Notes: a model not told the origin generated them from the sequence alone. DNA of 64,000 nucleotides from Pseudomonas sp. QTF5 (GCF_000512695.2 NZ_AZRW02000011.1:1-64000); one strand, 5' to 3'; shown: positions 31,434-44,368, counted from the stretch's first letter. Made by a program: numbers and translations.

Positions 31434-31883
31434 TCAATGATCCCGAAACTCCTTATGGCACGCACTGCAGGCATCTTCGACTTTCTGCACCGCCGGCCCC
31501 AGATTGCTGACCTTGTAGGGTTGAACCTGGCTGGCGATCACCAGTTCACCGGTGGCGCCTTCAAGGGTTCGGGCCATCTCCTGGAAACGTGCCTGCTTCT
31601 GCCAGACATCGTCCTTGGCGCTGGTGTGATCGTCTTCGCGTACCTGCGGGAAGTGTTTCCACGGCTCATGGGACAAAGTGTCGAGCTTCACGGCACCATC
31701 AGCGAATTTCGGACCATCGAATGGAATACGCCCACGCAACATGCCGCCCAGGTCTTCGCCGGTCTTGAGCATCTGCTTGAAGATCGCCTTGCGCTGACCC
31801 AGTGGCGAATTCGGGTCGACACCGCCGCAGGCGGACAAGGTCAGGCAGGCCAGCAATACAACAAAAAGTCTTTTAAGAGTCAT
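31434..31883 (-). CDS. Cytochrome c' family lipoprotein
   Basis: The 149-residue protein has a lipobox LSACG (Cys19) and a single C-terminal haem site CSACH (about residues 139-143) followed by KEFRDH. This matches the four-helix cytochrome c' fold with the haem near the C terminus. Cytochromes c' bind NO or CO and can protect against nitrosative stress. Membrane anchoring as a lipoprotein is predicted. It is divergent from mltA across 128 bp. Confidence 0.88.
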   Translation of the reverse strand: MTLKRLFVVLLACLTLSACGGVDPNSPLGQRKAIFKQMLKTGEDLGGMLRGRIPFDGPKFADGAVKLDTLSHEPWKHFPQVREDDHTSAKDDVWQKQARFQEMARTLEGATGELVIASQVQPYKVSNLGPAVQKVEDACSACHKEFRDH

Positions 31884-32011
31884 GGTGGCTTCAGGTCACT
31901 GGAAACGGCGGCCAGTATCCTCGCGTCACCGGCAAAGACCAATAGCCCTATTATCAATACGGGTTGTTTGAGCGCATGGAGCACTCAGGCAACCGCCAAA
32001 GGAATTACTCC

Positions 32012-33196
32012 ATGAACAGCCGTTTCAAGGCATGGCGTCACAATCTGACCTGGACCCTACCGATGGTGGCCGTGCTGGCAGGTTGCACCGGCGGCGACAG
32101 CAGCAAACCGAAAACCCACGCACTGGCGACCTACTCCAGCGCCACCTGGGAAGCGCTTCCGGCGGTGTCCGATAACGACCTCGTCGCCGGCTTCGGCTCG
32201 TGGCGCAGCGCCTGCAACCGACTCAAGGCCGACCCGGTCTGGGGCGGCACCTGTGCGGCTTCCGCCAATGTGCAACCAACCGCCAATGACATCCGCGGCT
32301 TCCTCAAACAGAACCTGGACGTCTATGGCCTGCGTGCCGCCAATGACAACCCCAACGGTCTGATCACTGGCTACTACGAACCTGTGTATCCCGGCAGCCT
32401 GACTCAAACCGAGGACGCCAACATCCCGGTCTACGGTGTGCCAGAGGACATGATCATCGTCTCGCTGGACAGTATCTACCCGGAACTCAAAGGCAAGCGT
32501 CTGCGCGGACGACTCGAAGGTCGCGTGCTCAAGCCATACGACGATGCGGCAACGATTGAAACCAAAGGCGTGAAAGCGCCGGTAATTGCCTGGCTGACCG
32601 ACCCGATGAACCTGCAGTTCCTGCAAATCCAGGGCTCGGGCCGTATCCAGCTTGATGACGGTCGTCAAATGCGCATCGGTTATGCCGACCAGAACGGCCA
32701 CCCGTATCGGCCCATCGGCCGCTGGCTGGTGGATCAGGGGGAGTTGAAGAAAGAAGACGTGACCATGGCCGCCATTGATAATTGGGCCAAAGCCAATCCG
32801 ACGCGAATTCCCGAACTGCTCGGCAGCAACCCCAGCTACGTGTTCTTCACCCACAACCCCGACAGCAATGAAGGGCCGCGCGGTTCGCTGAATGTACCGC
32901 TGACCGCAGGTTATAGCGCGGCGGTGGACCGCAAGGTGATTCCGCTCGGCAGCCTGTTGTGGTTATCGACCACGCGCCCGGACGGCAGCGCACTGGTACG
33001 TCCGGTGGCCGCGCAAGATACTGGCGGCGCGATTGCCGGCGAGGTCCGCGCGGACCTGTTCTGGGGCACGGGCGAGGCGGCCGGGCAATTGGCCGGCGAC
33101 ATGAAACAGCAGGGACAGATCTGGATGCTTTGGCCTAAAGGGGCGGCGTTGCCTCAAGTGCCGCAGGTTGCCGATACGGTTAAAGCTAATCCTTAA
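32012..33196 (+). CDS. mltA: Membrane-bound lytic murein transglycosylase A
   Basis: Cleaves peptidoglycan glycan strands to 1,6-anhydromuropeptides. The 394-residue lipoprotein has lipobox LAGC (Cys25). The MltA domain contains LITGYYEPVYPGS, and the C-terminal 3D domain contains PVAAQDTGGAIAGEVRADLFWG. The conserved catalytic aspartate candidates fall at about 336 and 348. I use the ATG at 32012, with AAGGA at about 31999; an upstream in-frame start is without a signal sequence. Confidence 0.95.
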   Translation: MNSRFKAWRHNLTWTLPMVAVLAGCTGGDSSKPKTHALATYSSATWEALPAVSDNDLVAGFGSWRSACNRLKADPVWGGTCAASANVQPTANDIRGFLKQNLDVYGLRAANDNPNGLITGYYEPVYPGSLTQTEDANIPVYGVPEDMIIVSLDSIYPELKGKRLRGRLEGRVLKPYDDAATIETKGVKAPVIAWLTDPMNLQFLQIQGSGRIQLDDGRQMRIGYADQNGHPYRPIGRWLVDQGELKKEDVTMAAIDNWAKANPTRIPELLGSNPSYVFFTHNPDSNEGPRGSLNVPLTAGYSAAVDRKVIPLGSLLWLSTTRPDGSALVRPVAAQDTGGAIAGEVRADLFWGTGEAAGQLAGDMKQQGQIWMLWPKGAALPQVPQVADTVKANP

Positions 33197-33220
33197 GAGT
33201 TGGATCGACAGCACTACTGC

Positions 33221-33320
33221 ATTCGCGAGCAAGCCCGCTCCCACATTGAATCTTCGGTGAACACAAGATGTGTGTCCGCCGATAATTCAATGTGGGAGCG
33301 GGCTTGCTCGCGAAGAGGCC
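33221..33320. repeat. REPIN downstream of mltA
   Basis: Inverted REP pair at the convergent junction with the MAPEG gene. The spacer arms ATTGAATC / GATAATTCAAT extend the pairing. Confidence 0.9.
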
Positions 33321-33352
33321 CTGACAGACACCGAACATTTCAACGGCCAGAT

Positions 33353-33739
33353 TCAGACCGACACAACAAAGAAACTGACAATCACCCCCATGCCAATGGC
33401 CCACACTAGCGACCGCAGAATCGCCCAGTCCGCCAGATAGCAAATGATGTAGAGCAGCCGACTGGTGATAAACAACACCGCCAGCACATTGATCGTCACC
33501 AGATCAGCATTACCAGCCAAGTGCGCGACGATTACCGCCGCCGCAAACGCCGGGGTCACTTCGAGACTGTTCAACTGCGCCGAATGCGCACGCCTGGCCA
33601 CCCCTTCGAGCGAATCCAGAAACGCCCGCGGGTCGTGATTCTGTTTCAGCCCGAACTTGCCACCGCTGAACTTGGCGACACCTGTACATAGATACGGCAG
33701 GAAGATCGCAATCAAAATGCACCACAGAGCAACCGTCAT
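33353..33739 (-). CDS. MAPEG-family membrane protein
   Basis: The 128-residue protein has four hydrophobic segments: an N-terminal one, one around VTPAFAAAVIVAHLAG, then ITSRLLYIICYLADWAIL and the C-terminal VWAIGMGVIVSFFVVSV. The HDPR and TSRLLY segments fit the MAPEG family (glutathione or eicosanoid membrane enzymes in eukaryotes, mostly uncharacterised in bacteria). It is 50 bp downstream of the EamA gene on the same strand. Confidence 0.85.
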   Translation of the reverse strand: MTVALWCILIAIFLPYLCTGVAKFSGGKFGLKQNHDPRAFLDSLEGVARRAHSAQLNSLEVTPAFAAAVIVAHLAGNADLVTINVLAVLFITSRLLYIICYLADWAILRSLVWAIGMGVIVSFFVVSV

Positions 33740-33789
33740 AACGCAGTTCCTTCTTCAAGTTATAGAGAATCGAATTCCATCAGGGGCGA

Positions 33790-34623
33790 CTAAAACTTCA
33801 TCACCAACATTCCGATCAGCACCAACCCACAGGCTAAGAGCCGGGACCTGCCGAAAGGTTCTTTCAGGTAGCGCATACCGAACAGCACCACCAGAATCAC
33901 ACTGATTTCGCGCAGTGCCGCGGCTTCGGCAATCGAGCCGAGCTGCATGGCCCACAGCACCAGAGCGTAACTGAACAATACGCAAAACCCGACCGCCAAC
34001 CCTAACCGCCACTGTTCGCGCCAGAACAGCATGAACGCCGGGCGCTTGCGCACCATCGCCAACAATGGGAACGGCCAGGCGCTGAACAAGGTGACCCACA
34101 CCAGGTAATCCAGCGGATGGGACCAGCGCCGCAAGGCTTGGCCATCGATAAAGGTGTAGCAACCGATGCACAGTCCGATCAGCGCCACCACCGGCAGCAT
34201 CGACCACGGCAGACGCACCCCGCCACCGCCCTGCCAGAGCAGGCACAACATGCCGAACGGGATCAGCAAAATCCCGAAGATCTGCTGAGCCGTCAGCACT
34301 TCCCCGGCGAAGATCAGTGTCAGCGCCAGCACCACCAACGGCGACAAACCACGCATCAACGGGTAGACCAAACCGAGATCGCCGACCCGATAGGCCTGGA
34401 TCAACAGGTAGCGATAGAGCAACTCAAATGCCGCCGATGCGAGAATCCACGGCCACATCTCCAGTGGCGGCAACGCCACGAAGGGCAGCATCAGGGCGAC
34501 AAACAGCAGCGCCACGCTGTCCATGCAGGCCACCACCAACAGCCGCTCCGCGCTGAATTTGATCAGGGTATTCCACGCCGCGTGCAGCAGCGCCGCCACC
34601 AACACCAGAACCGTCGCAAGCAC
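33790..34623 (-). CDS. EamA/DMT-family transporter
   Basis: The 277-residue protein has about ten hydrophobic segments arranged as two EamA repeats, the fold of drug/metabolite transporters. Substrates range from amino acids to drugs and cannot be told from sequence. It begins MLATVLVLVAALLHAAWNTLIKFSAERL. The N-terminal AALLHAAWNTLIKF is characteristic of a common Pseudomonas EamA subgroup. It is first in a two-gene unit with the MAPEG gene. Confidence 0.85.
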   Translation of the reverse strand: MLATVLVLVAALLHAAWNTLIKFSAERLLVVACMDSVALLFVALMLPFVALPPLEMWPWILASAAFELLYRYLLIQAYRVGDLGLVYPLMRGLSPLVVLALTLIFAGEVLTAQQIFGILLIPFGMLCLLWQGGGGVRLPWSMLPVVALIGLCIGCYTFIDGQALRRWSHPLDYLVWVTLFSAWPFPLLAMVRKRPAFMLFWREQWRLGLAVGFCVLFSYALVLWAMQLGSIAEAAALREISVILVVLFGMRYLKEPFGRSRLLACGLVLIGMLVMKF

Positions 34624-35137
34624 GGCACACTCCTTGTTTTCCGCCTACCCTCCCCCGTAGGAGCAGCCTTCGCAGCTCCTGCATCACAGGGCAGAGATTT
34701 GATTCGCCATATATCAGCAGCTGTTTATACTGCAAGCGACCATGCCGCACTCAGTTGCGCACGACTAATTCCAATAATTGATGCCTCTGCCCACTCTCCC
34801 CAAGAACGGTCGTCGGCCTGCGCACGCCTGATCAGGGACGTGGCCGGCTGAACAGGCAGGTCATAAAACCATCCGACAGACCTCATGACGGTCGGTCAGA
34901 AAAACGGTCTTCGACGTCCAGCAATCTGGACGCACGTTGTGTGACGTTTCTTCAAGCCGTCAGGCCGCCCGCCTAATACCCATCTGAAAGGCTCAAGCCA
35001 GAGCCTTTCGGGTCATGCCGCGTGCCTTTGCCAATCATCTTCGGGCATGTGTTCCAAGTTGATACAACGTGCTCCCGGGCACCCCTGACTCTCCTAAAGT
35101 GCAGCTTCCGTATTTGTTCTCAAAGGAAGAGACACTC
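34624..35137. other. 514-bp intergenic region upstream of the ExoU-like gene
   Basis: No gene was found here. Visible structures are a perfect hairpin CGTCCAG-caat-CTGGACG near 34917-34934 and a terminator-like stem AAAGGCTC-aagcca-GAGCCTTT near 34989-35010. A short palindrome TAGGAGC...GCTCCT lies near 34659-34680. The region is less GC-rich than the flanking genes, and no ExsA- or HrpL-type box could be recognised. Confidence 0.55.
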
Positions 35138-37147
35138 ATGATCAATACAACCGCTCCCCTGGCGCGCCCTCTCGTTCAGTCGACCCTCCCGGAAAATGCC
35201 GCTAAAGGCTCATCGGCAGGTCCAATCGACAATGATTGGGGTGACTTCATGAGGGGGTCAACGCAGATCGGTCAAGGCCAGTGCGGAACTCTCCTGTCAT
35301 TGAACGAACGCGGGTTGTCGATCCGCCGTTTTGAAAATGGGGTGGTCGAAATGGACCTCAAGCTTCCCGACATCGAACGCCTGGTGCTCAGCGGCGGCGG
35401 CGCCAAGGGGGTCGCCTTCTCAGGGATGGTGAAAGCACTGGAAGAGGATGGGGCCCTGGACAAGATCCGCAGCATCTCCGGTTCGTCGGCCGGCGCCATT
35501 TCGGCGGCATTTCTGGCCAGCGGCATGAGCCACGCAGACTTCGACAAGATGTCGGACGAGACCAATCTCATTTCCCTGCTCGATAGTCAAAACAAGGTGC
35601 TGGGACCGATACAGCAGGTCAGTTCCATCCTTGGCAAAGGCATCGCGAAGGTCCCGGGAAAAGCCGGCACTATCGGACGCTTGCTGTTCGATCTGATGCC
35701 TCGCCTCCAGTCCAAGGCCATGCCGCTGGAAGCCCTGATCCGCGAAAAAATGATTGAGTCAATCCTGTCGCGTTTCAACGATGCCCGTAACGATTCACAA
35801 CGACAGCTTCCAGAAAAGATCGAAGATAGTGTAAAGGACATGCTAAAAAGAAATTTCGTGACCTTCGGTGATCTGGCGACGCTGAGCCAGGACATGCCTG
35901 AAATCAAGCAACTGCACATCACCGGCACCGCCATGCTCGATGGGCGCCCGCAGATGGTGGTGTTCAATGCCAGCCTGACCCCGGATCTGGATGTGGCTCG
36001 CGCAGCCCATATTTCAGGTTCACTGCCCCTGGTTTTTCAAAAGCCTTCTGAACAAGGACTGGCCTTTCAGGCTGACGGTGAACGGACGTCATTTCAGGAC
36101 GGCGGGATCATGCTCAACACACCGGTCATGGACCTCTACGAACCTCAATTCTCGATGAGCGTAGTTCCTGAAAGCGATCAGTTGATTCTCAAGTTCCAGA
36201 GCGAGAATGGCGGTCAAAAAAAAGATCGCGGCACACTGAGCTCAGCGATAGCCGACAAGTTAGTCGGCGTACGCTATACGGCTCGAGACGCTCAAGAAGC
36301 CGATGGCCTCAAAGCACTTGAAAAGAAAACAGTCACTGTTCCTCTGAAGACCGAAAAGGGCAACTTTACTGGCACGTTACAAGGCACGGTCAACTTCAGC
36401 ATGCCGATGGAGCACAAAAACCACCTGCAGCAAAAACTGCAAATTGAAGTTGAACAGTACCTGACACGCCACAAAAGCACCGAAACCTATGCTTTCAGCT
36501 CCATCGGCGGCGCACTGCTGGCCCTCGATGATCAATTGTTCGACGCGGCGGCGGAAAAGCTGGAAGGCGATCAAGCCTCTGCCGCAGTCATCACCTTCCG
36601 TCAGCAAGCTAAAAAGACACTGAAGAATTTGCAGCAAGCCTTGAGCCACGTCAAAGCCGAAGCCACGCCGCAGAAACTGAGCCTGACCGGGGCTATACGT
36701 GACGCTATCAGTCATCTGGATCAGCTCGCTGACACACAGGGAAAAACCGAGTGGCTGGCGAAGAAGCTCAACCATGGAAACGTCCCGGACTACATGGAAC
36801 TGCTTCAAGCTGTCAAACGCATGGATGCCGGGATAACAGGACCCAAGTCCGCTGTTTTAACCAAGGCAATCGAGGAGATGGGCATGCGCGATATCGTCAC
36901 CAAGAGCGAAAACTTCATTCGTGAGGTGATCTACCCCTCTTTGTATCGTCTTGGCCAACCGGATTCGAACGTCAAGTTGTTGAACGATGCAATCGATGAC
37001 TTGCGCGAAACCAGAAACGCCGAAGGTTACAACGAAATACTCAATCGGATTGCCGACCAGTACGTCTCGCGCACCTTTGCGAACGCTTCGCGTCCTTCCC
37101 ACTCGACAACCATCGATCAAACCCGCGCATGGCTGATCCCTGGCTGA
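35138..37147 (+). CDS. ExoU-like patatin phospholipase A2
   Basis: The 669-residue protein aligns by eye along its length with P. aeruginosa ExoU (687 residues), a ubiquitin-activated cytotoxic phospholipase. The patatin core is complete: oxyanion loop GGGAKG (86-91), nucleophile elbow GSSAG with Ser117, and catalytic Asp321 in FQDGGIM. ExoU-like stretches include IRRFENGVVEMDL, ITGTAMLDGRPQMVVFNAS, AAHISGSLPLVFQK and, in the C-terminal membrane-localisation part, PSLYRLGQPDSNVKLL. There is no signal peptide, as expected of a type III effector, but no SpcU chaperone or secretion genes are nearby. AAAGGAAG is 8 nt before the ATG. Confidence 0.9.
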   Translation: MINTTAPLARPLVQSTLPENAAKGSSAGPIDNDWGDFMRGSTQIGQGQCGTLLSLNERGLSIRRFENGVVEMDLKLPDIERLVLSGGGAKGVAFSGMVKALEEDGALDKIRSISGSSAGAISAAFLASGMSHADFDKMSDETNLISLLDSQNKVLGPIQQVSSILGKGIAKVPGKAGTIGRLLFDLMPRLQSKAMPLEALIREKMIESILSRFNDARNDSQRQLPEKIEDSVKDMLKRNFVTFGDLATLSQDMPEIKQLHITGTAMLDGRPQMVVFNASLTPDLDVARAAHISGSLPLVFQKPSEQGLAFQADGERTSFQDGGIMLNTPVMDLYEPQFSMSVVPESDQLILKFQSENGGQKKDRGTLSSAIADKLVGVRYTARDAQEADGLKALEKKTVTVPLKTEKGNFTGTLQGTVNFSMPMEHKNHLQQKLQIEVEQYLTRHKSTETYAFSSIGGALLALDDQLFDAAAEKLEGDQASAAVITFRQQAKKTLKNLQQALSHVKAEATPQKLSLTGAIRDAISHLDQLADTQGKTEWLAKKLNHGNVPDYMELLQAVKRMDAGITGPKSAVLTKAIEEMGMRDIVTKSENFIREVIYPSLYRLGQPDSNVKLLNDAIDDLRETRNAEGYNEILNRIADQYVSRTFANASRPSHSTTIDQTRAWLIPG

Positions 37148-37159
37148 TAATCGCAAGGT

Positions 37160-37198
37160 TCCGGGCGGGTCGGGCGAGCGCTGATGCCTCGCCCGGCC
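37160..37198. terminator. GC-rich hairpin at convergent gene ends
   Basis: GGTCGGGCGAG and CTCGCCCGGCC-type arms form a strong stem between the ExoU-like gene (+) and the FNT gene (-). No T-run follows, so termination is only suggested. Confidence 0.45.
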
Positions 37199-37205
37199 TC
37201 AATGC

Positions 37206-38084
37206 CTAACGTTCGTCAGCCCTCGCATCCACTTCGTTTCCCTTGTTTTCAGGCGCACCGGACTCACTGCGAATCTGCGCATGGCTGATCAGCGCAAAAA
37301 TAAAACTGCCGCCAATGATGTTTCCCGCCAGCGTCGGCCCGGCGAACACCAGCCAGAAGTCCTTCCACGGTAACTCGCCAGCAAACACCAGGTACGAAAC
37401 CTCCACCGATCCGACCACGATGTGGGTGAAATCTCCCAATGCCATGACATAGGTGATGAGGATGATGATCCACATCTTGGCGCTTTCCATGGAGGGGATC
37501 ATCCAGACCATGGTGGCGATCATCCAGCCGGAGATGATGCCTTTGGCGAACATTTTGCTGGCGTCGTTCTCCATGACCTTGCGCCCGATGTCGAGGAAGG
37601 CCAGGTCGGTCTTGGTGTCGAAAATCGGCAGGTGCAGCATCACATAGGCCACCAGCAGAGTGCCGCAGAGGTTGCCCACCAGCACCACTGTCCACAGCCG
37701 AAACAACCGACCGAAATTATCCAGTGTGGGTTTGCTCATGATCGGCAGAACCGCAGTCAGAGTGTTCTCGGTGAAGAGTTGCTGACGGGCGAGGATCACT
37801 GCAAGAAAACCTGCGCAGTAGCCGAAACTGGCAATCACTTTGAAGCCTTCGCCGTCCGGCAGACGCGAGTTGAGCAGCCCCATGCCCATCAGCGACAAGC
37901 CCATCGTCAGACCGGCAGCCAGGGCTGACCACCACAGCGCCGCAACGCTACGCTCGAGTTCCTGATTACCTTGGGTGCGAATGATTTCGTGCAGCACCGC
38001 CGCGCGCGGTGGCTGATTCTTGTCGACCTCACGCTGCTCTTGTGCCGAGAGATCCGGGGTCTTGCCGTCTTTGGACGTGTCCAT
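37206..38084 (-). CDS. Formate/nitrite transporter family protein (YfdC-like)
   Basis: The 292-residue FNT-family channel protein has about six transmembrane segments between residues 45 and 270, with a charged N-terminal stretch (MDTSKDGKTPDLSAQEQREVDKNQPP) and a charged C-terminal tail. Family features include FCGxL-like ENTLTAVLPIM and the second-repeat GDFTHIVVGSVEVSYLVFAGE. It is closer to the YfdC branch than to FocA or NirC, and the ion carried is unknown. A perfect 9-bp hairpin lies 18 bp upstream of the start. Confidence 0.82.
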   Translation of the reverse strand: MDTSKDGKTPDLSAQEQREVDKNQPPRAAVLHEIIRTQGNQELERSVAALWWSALAAGLTMGLSLMGMGLLNSRLPDGEGFKVIASFGYCAGFLAVILARQQLFTENTLTAVLPIMSKPTLDNFGRLFRLWTVVLVGNLCGTLLVAYVMLHLPIFDTKTDLAFLDIGRKVMENDASKMFAKGIISGWMIATMVWMIPSMESAKMWIIILITYVMALGDFTHIVVGSVEVSYLVFAGELPWKDFWLVFAGPTLAGNIIGGSFIFALISHAQIRSESGAPENKGNEVDARADER

Positions 38085-38102
38085 AAAGCTCCTGAACCGG
38101 TG

Positions 38103-38126
38103 GCGTGTCGTTTAGTTACGACACGC
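38103..38126. promoter_or_regulatory. Perfect inverted repeat in front of the FNT gene
   Basis: GCGTGTCGT and ACGACACGC are separated by 6 nt. It lies 18 bp upstream of the minus-strand start, so it could be a leader hairpin or an operator. No regulator is suggested. Confidence 0.5.
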
Positions 38127-38177
38127 GGGGTTCGGAGCTGTTCAGTGGTCCGCTAAAATCAGGCTGACCGATAGACC

Positions 38178-38272
38178 GCTTTCGCGAGCAAGCCCGCTCC
38201 CACAGTGAATTTCAGTCGTTAATCGAGTTTGTGTTCGCTGAAGATCAAATGTGCGAGCCTGCTCGCGAAGGG
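38178..38272. repeat. Degenerate REPIN
   Basis: Inverted REP pair whose right copy has lost bases (GTGCGAGCCTGCTCGCGAA in place of GTGGGAGCGGGCTTGC). Confidence 0.85.
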
Positions 38273-38285
38273 CGCGCCGCCGATC

Positions 38286-38690
38286 TCATTCGCCGATGAC
38301 GTCATCCTTGAACTGGTCTTTGACGTACCTGATCTCGGTCCGGCCGTGCGGCGCGGGCAGGCCGTCTTCGCCCAGATTCACGAAAACCATCTTCTCCACC
38401 GTCAGGATGCTCTTGCGGGTGATCTTGTTGCGCACTTCGCAGGTCAGCGTGATCGAGGTGCGACCGAACTCGGTGGCAGTGATGCCCAGTTCGATGATGT
38501 CGCCCTGACGCGAGGCGCTGACGAAATTGATTTCGGAAATATACTTGGTGACCACGCGCTGATTACCCAGCTGGACAATGGCGTAGATCGCCGCTTCTTC
38601 GTCGATCCAGCGCAACAGACTGCCGCCGAACAGCGTGCCGTTGGGGTTGAGGTCTTCGGGTTTTACCCATTTGCGGGTGTGGAAATTCAT
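38286..38690 (-). CDS. Acyl-CoA thioesterase (hotdog fold, YciA-type)
   Basis: The 134-residue hotdog protein hydrolyses acyl-CoA esters. The active-site segment LNPNGTLFGGSLLRWIDEEAAIYA (about residues 14-37) includes the aspartate typical of this group. The start is taken as ATG 38690 because AGGAG lies 5 nt upstream; a GTG two codons earlier is possible. It diverges from the ahcY locus, the same neighbour arrangement that I recall in other Pseudomonas, where the intron is absent. Confidence 0.9.
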   Translation of the reverse strand: MNFHTRKWVKPEDLNPNGTLFGGSLLRWIDEEAAIYAIVQLGNQRVVTKYISEINFVSASRQGDIIELGITATEFGRTSITLTCEVRNKITRKSILTVEKMVFVNLGEDGLPAPHGRTEIRYVKDQFKDDVIGE

Positions 38691-38810
38691 GCTCACTCCT
38701 GACCGTCTTGCCGATTGATGCCGGGCATCATGGCAGAGCTACGCCCCAAGCCTCTATTAAGCATCGACTATGGTCTCGATTACCGTTCGGACGTTGACCA
38801 ACAGAAACAC

Positions 38811-38839
38811 TTTGGAAGTATCGTCTACACGGCTATAAT
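38811..38839 (+). promoter_or_regulatory. Candidate sigma-70 promoter of the ahcY leader
   Basis: A perfect -10 TATAAT (38834-38839) is preceded, after 17 bp, by a weak -35 TTTGGA (38811-38816). The predicted transcript starts near 38846 and runs toward the group II intron and ahcY. I see no competing promoter between the intron 3' end and the riboswitch. Confidence 0.6.
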
Positions 38840-38845
38840 CGCCAC

Positions 38846-39271
38846 CGTTGTGCGACACGTGTTGCGTGTCTTCAAGACTTCAAGGTGTATGGTCATCTTG
38901 AAGGGTTTTCGAAAGGAAACCGACAGCTTGGGTATCCAATCCCGAGAAACAAAACCATCCCAGAAGTCCAATGCCTTCAAGGACTTGCCGCTGCGGCGGG
39001 GCACCCCAAGGTCGACTAGCGCTCGGAGGTTCGATCACAGAACGGGTTTCACTGGTTCTGGAGCGCCCATAAATCATCGGTTCTTTTTAGAACCCTACCC
39101 ATGCGGGAGAGAATCCCCGCAGGGGTTTTCTCCTGCTTCTGAAACAGGAGGAAACACATCTCAAAGCATGCTGATTCGTTCAGTACTTGCTTCCCTCATC
39201 TGAAGACTCGAGCGAAAGCTCTGTCTGTCATCGTCCAACTACCTTGCTCTCAAGGTGGTAGCGGACTCGTT
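38846..39271 (+). ncRNA. Hairpin-rich untranslated segment, unidentified
   Basis: About 430 nt between the promoter and the intron with many consecutive strong stems. Examples are CTTCAAGGTG/CATCTTGAAG (38878-38903), AAGTCC/GGACTT (38964-38986), GCCGC/GCGGC (38987-38997), GGTTCT-tttt-AGAACC (39079-39094) and CTCCTG/CAGGAG (39130-39150). A short frame MLIRSVLASLI (39168-39203) follows an AGGAGGA at a long 15-nt distance. A 162-codon frame across the segment is not protein-like. It could be a 5' leader, an attenuator or an independent RNA. I do not recognise an Rfam family. Confidence 0.45.
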
Positions 39272-43263
<3,992 letters not shown>

Positions 43264-43286
43264 TCGGTCCTGCTGTCCGCTCTCCC

Positions 43287-43380
43287 TTGTGGGAGCGGGC
43301 TTGCTCGCGAAGGCAGTTTATCATTCAACATTAATGTCGTCTGACCCACCGCTTTCGCGAGCAAGCCCGCTCCCACATTG
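43287..43380. repeat. REPIN between ahcY and metF
   Basis: Inverted REP pair in an intergenic region between two same-strand genes of the SAM cycle. It may attenuate or stabilise part of a joint mRNA. Confidence 0.9.
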
Positions 43381-43425
43381 GGATGTGCACGTCTTTCAGG
43401 CTTACGTGTTTCCAAGGATATGACC

Positions 43426-44271
43426 ATGTCCCAAGACCGTCGCTACAGCTTCGAGTTCTTCCCTACGAAGACCGATGCTGGGCATGAAAAACTGATCGCC
43501 ACTGCCCGTCATCTGGCGACCTACAATCCCGACTTTTTCTCCTGCACCTACGGCGCTGGCGGTTCGACCCGTGATCGCACCCTAAATACCGTGTTGCAGC
43601 TTGAAAGCGAAGTCAAAGTCCCTGCCGCACCGCATTTGTCTTGCGTGGGCGATAGCAAGGACGATATTCGTGGCCTGCTGAGCCAGTACAAGGCAGCCGG
43701 CATCAAACGTATCGTTGCGCTTCGCGGTGACCTGCCCTCGGGCATGGGCATGGCCAGCGGCGAGATGCGTCATGCCAATGACCTGGTTGAATTCATTCGT
43801 GAAGAAACCGGCGATCATTTCCACATCGAAGTAGCCGCTTACCCGGAAATGCATCCGCAAGCGCGCAATTTTGAAGACGATCTCAACAACTTCGTGCGCA
43901 AGGCCAACGCCGGTGCCAGCAGTGCGATCACCCAGTACTTCTTCAACGCCGACAGCTATTTCTACTTCGTCGAGCGTATACGAGCGAAAGGCGTGAACAT
44001 CCCGATCGTGCCGGGGATCATGCCGATCACCAACTACAGCAAGCTCGCGCGCTTTTCCGACGCTTGCGGTGCGGAAATCCCGCGCTGGATCCGCAAGCAA
44101 CTGGAAGCCTACGGCGACGACACCCAGAGCATCCAAGGCTTTGGTGAGCAAGTCATCACCGAGATGTGCGAACGCCTGCTGCAGGGTGGTGCTCCAGGGC
44201 TGCATTTCTACACGCTGAACCAGGCTGAGCCGAGTCTGGCGGTGTGGAATAACCTGAAGTTGCCGCGTTAA
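43426..44271 (+). CDS. metF: 5,10-methylenetetrahydrofolate reductase
   Basis: Flavoprotein that makes 5-methyl-tetrahydrofolate, the methyl donor for homocysteine to methionine. The 281-residue product has the MTHFR barrel: SFEFFPTKTDAG (catalytic Glu near residue 10), FSCTYGAGGSTRDRT, IVALRGDLP, and ITQYFFNADSYFYFV. The ATG at 43426 is chosen because AAGGA (43414-43418) is 7 nt away; an ATG two codons earlier is too close. It completes the cycle with ahcY and metK. Confidence 0.97.
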   Translation: MSQDRRYSFEFFPTKTDAGHEKLIATARHLATYNPDFFSCTYGAGGSTRDRTLNTVLQLESEVKVPAAPHLSCVGDSKDDIRGLLSQYKAAGIKRIVALRGDLPSGMGMASGEMRHANDLVEFIREETGDHFHIEVAAYPEMHPQARNFEDDLNNFVRKANAGASSAITQYFFNADSYFYFVERIRAKGVNIPIVPGIMPITNYSKLARFSDACGAEIPRWIRKQLEAYGDDTQSIQGFGEQVITEMCERLLQGGAPGLHFYTLNQAEPSLAVWNNLKLPR

Positions 44272-44292
44272 AAGTCGTTAAAGCAAGATCCC

Positions 44293-44368
44293 AAAAGATC
44301 GCAGCCTTCGGCATTTCCTACAAAGGTACGTATCCCCCTGTAGGAAATGCCGAAGGCTGCGATTTTTT
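44293..44368. repeat. Long inverted repeat acting as metF terminator
   Basis: GATCGCAGCCTTCGGCATTT and its reverse complement are separated by about 20 nt, with a T6 run at the end. This is a fourth type of Pseudomonas palindromic repeat and can serve as a terminator 20 bp after metF. Confidence 0.85.

Noticed and set aside
34656-34682. Short palindrome TAGGAGC...GCTCCT as a REP
   Set aside because: Too short and unlike the REP families of this window; left as an unassigned palindrome.
38715-39203. 162-codon frame in the ahcY upstream region
   Set aside because: Composition is not protein-like, no ribosome site at its start, and it runs across a series of perfect RNA hairpins.
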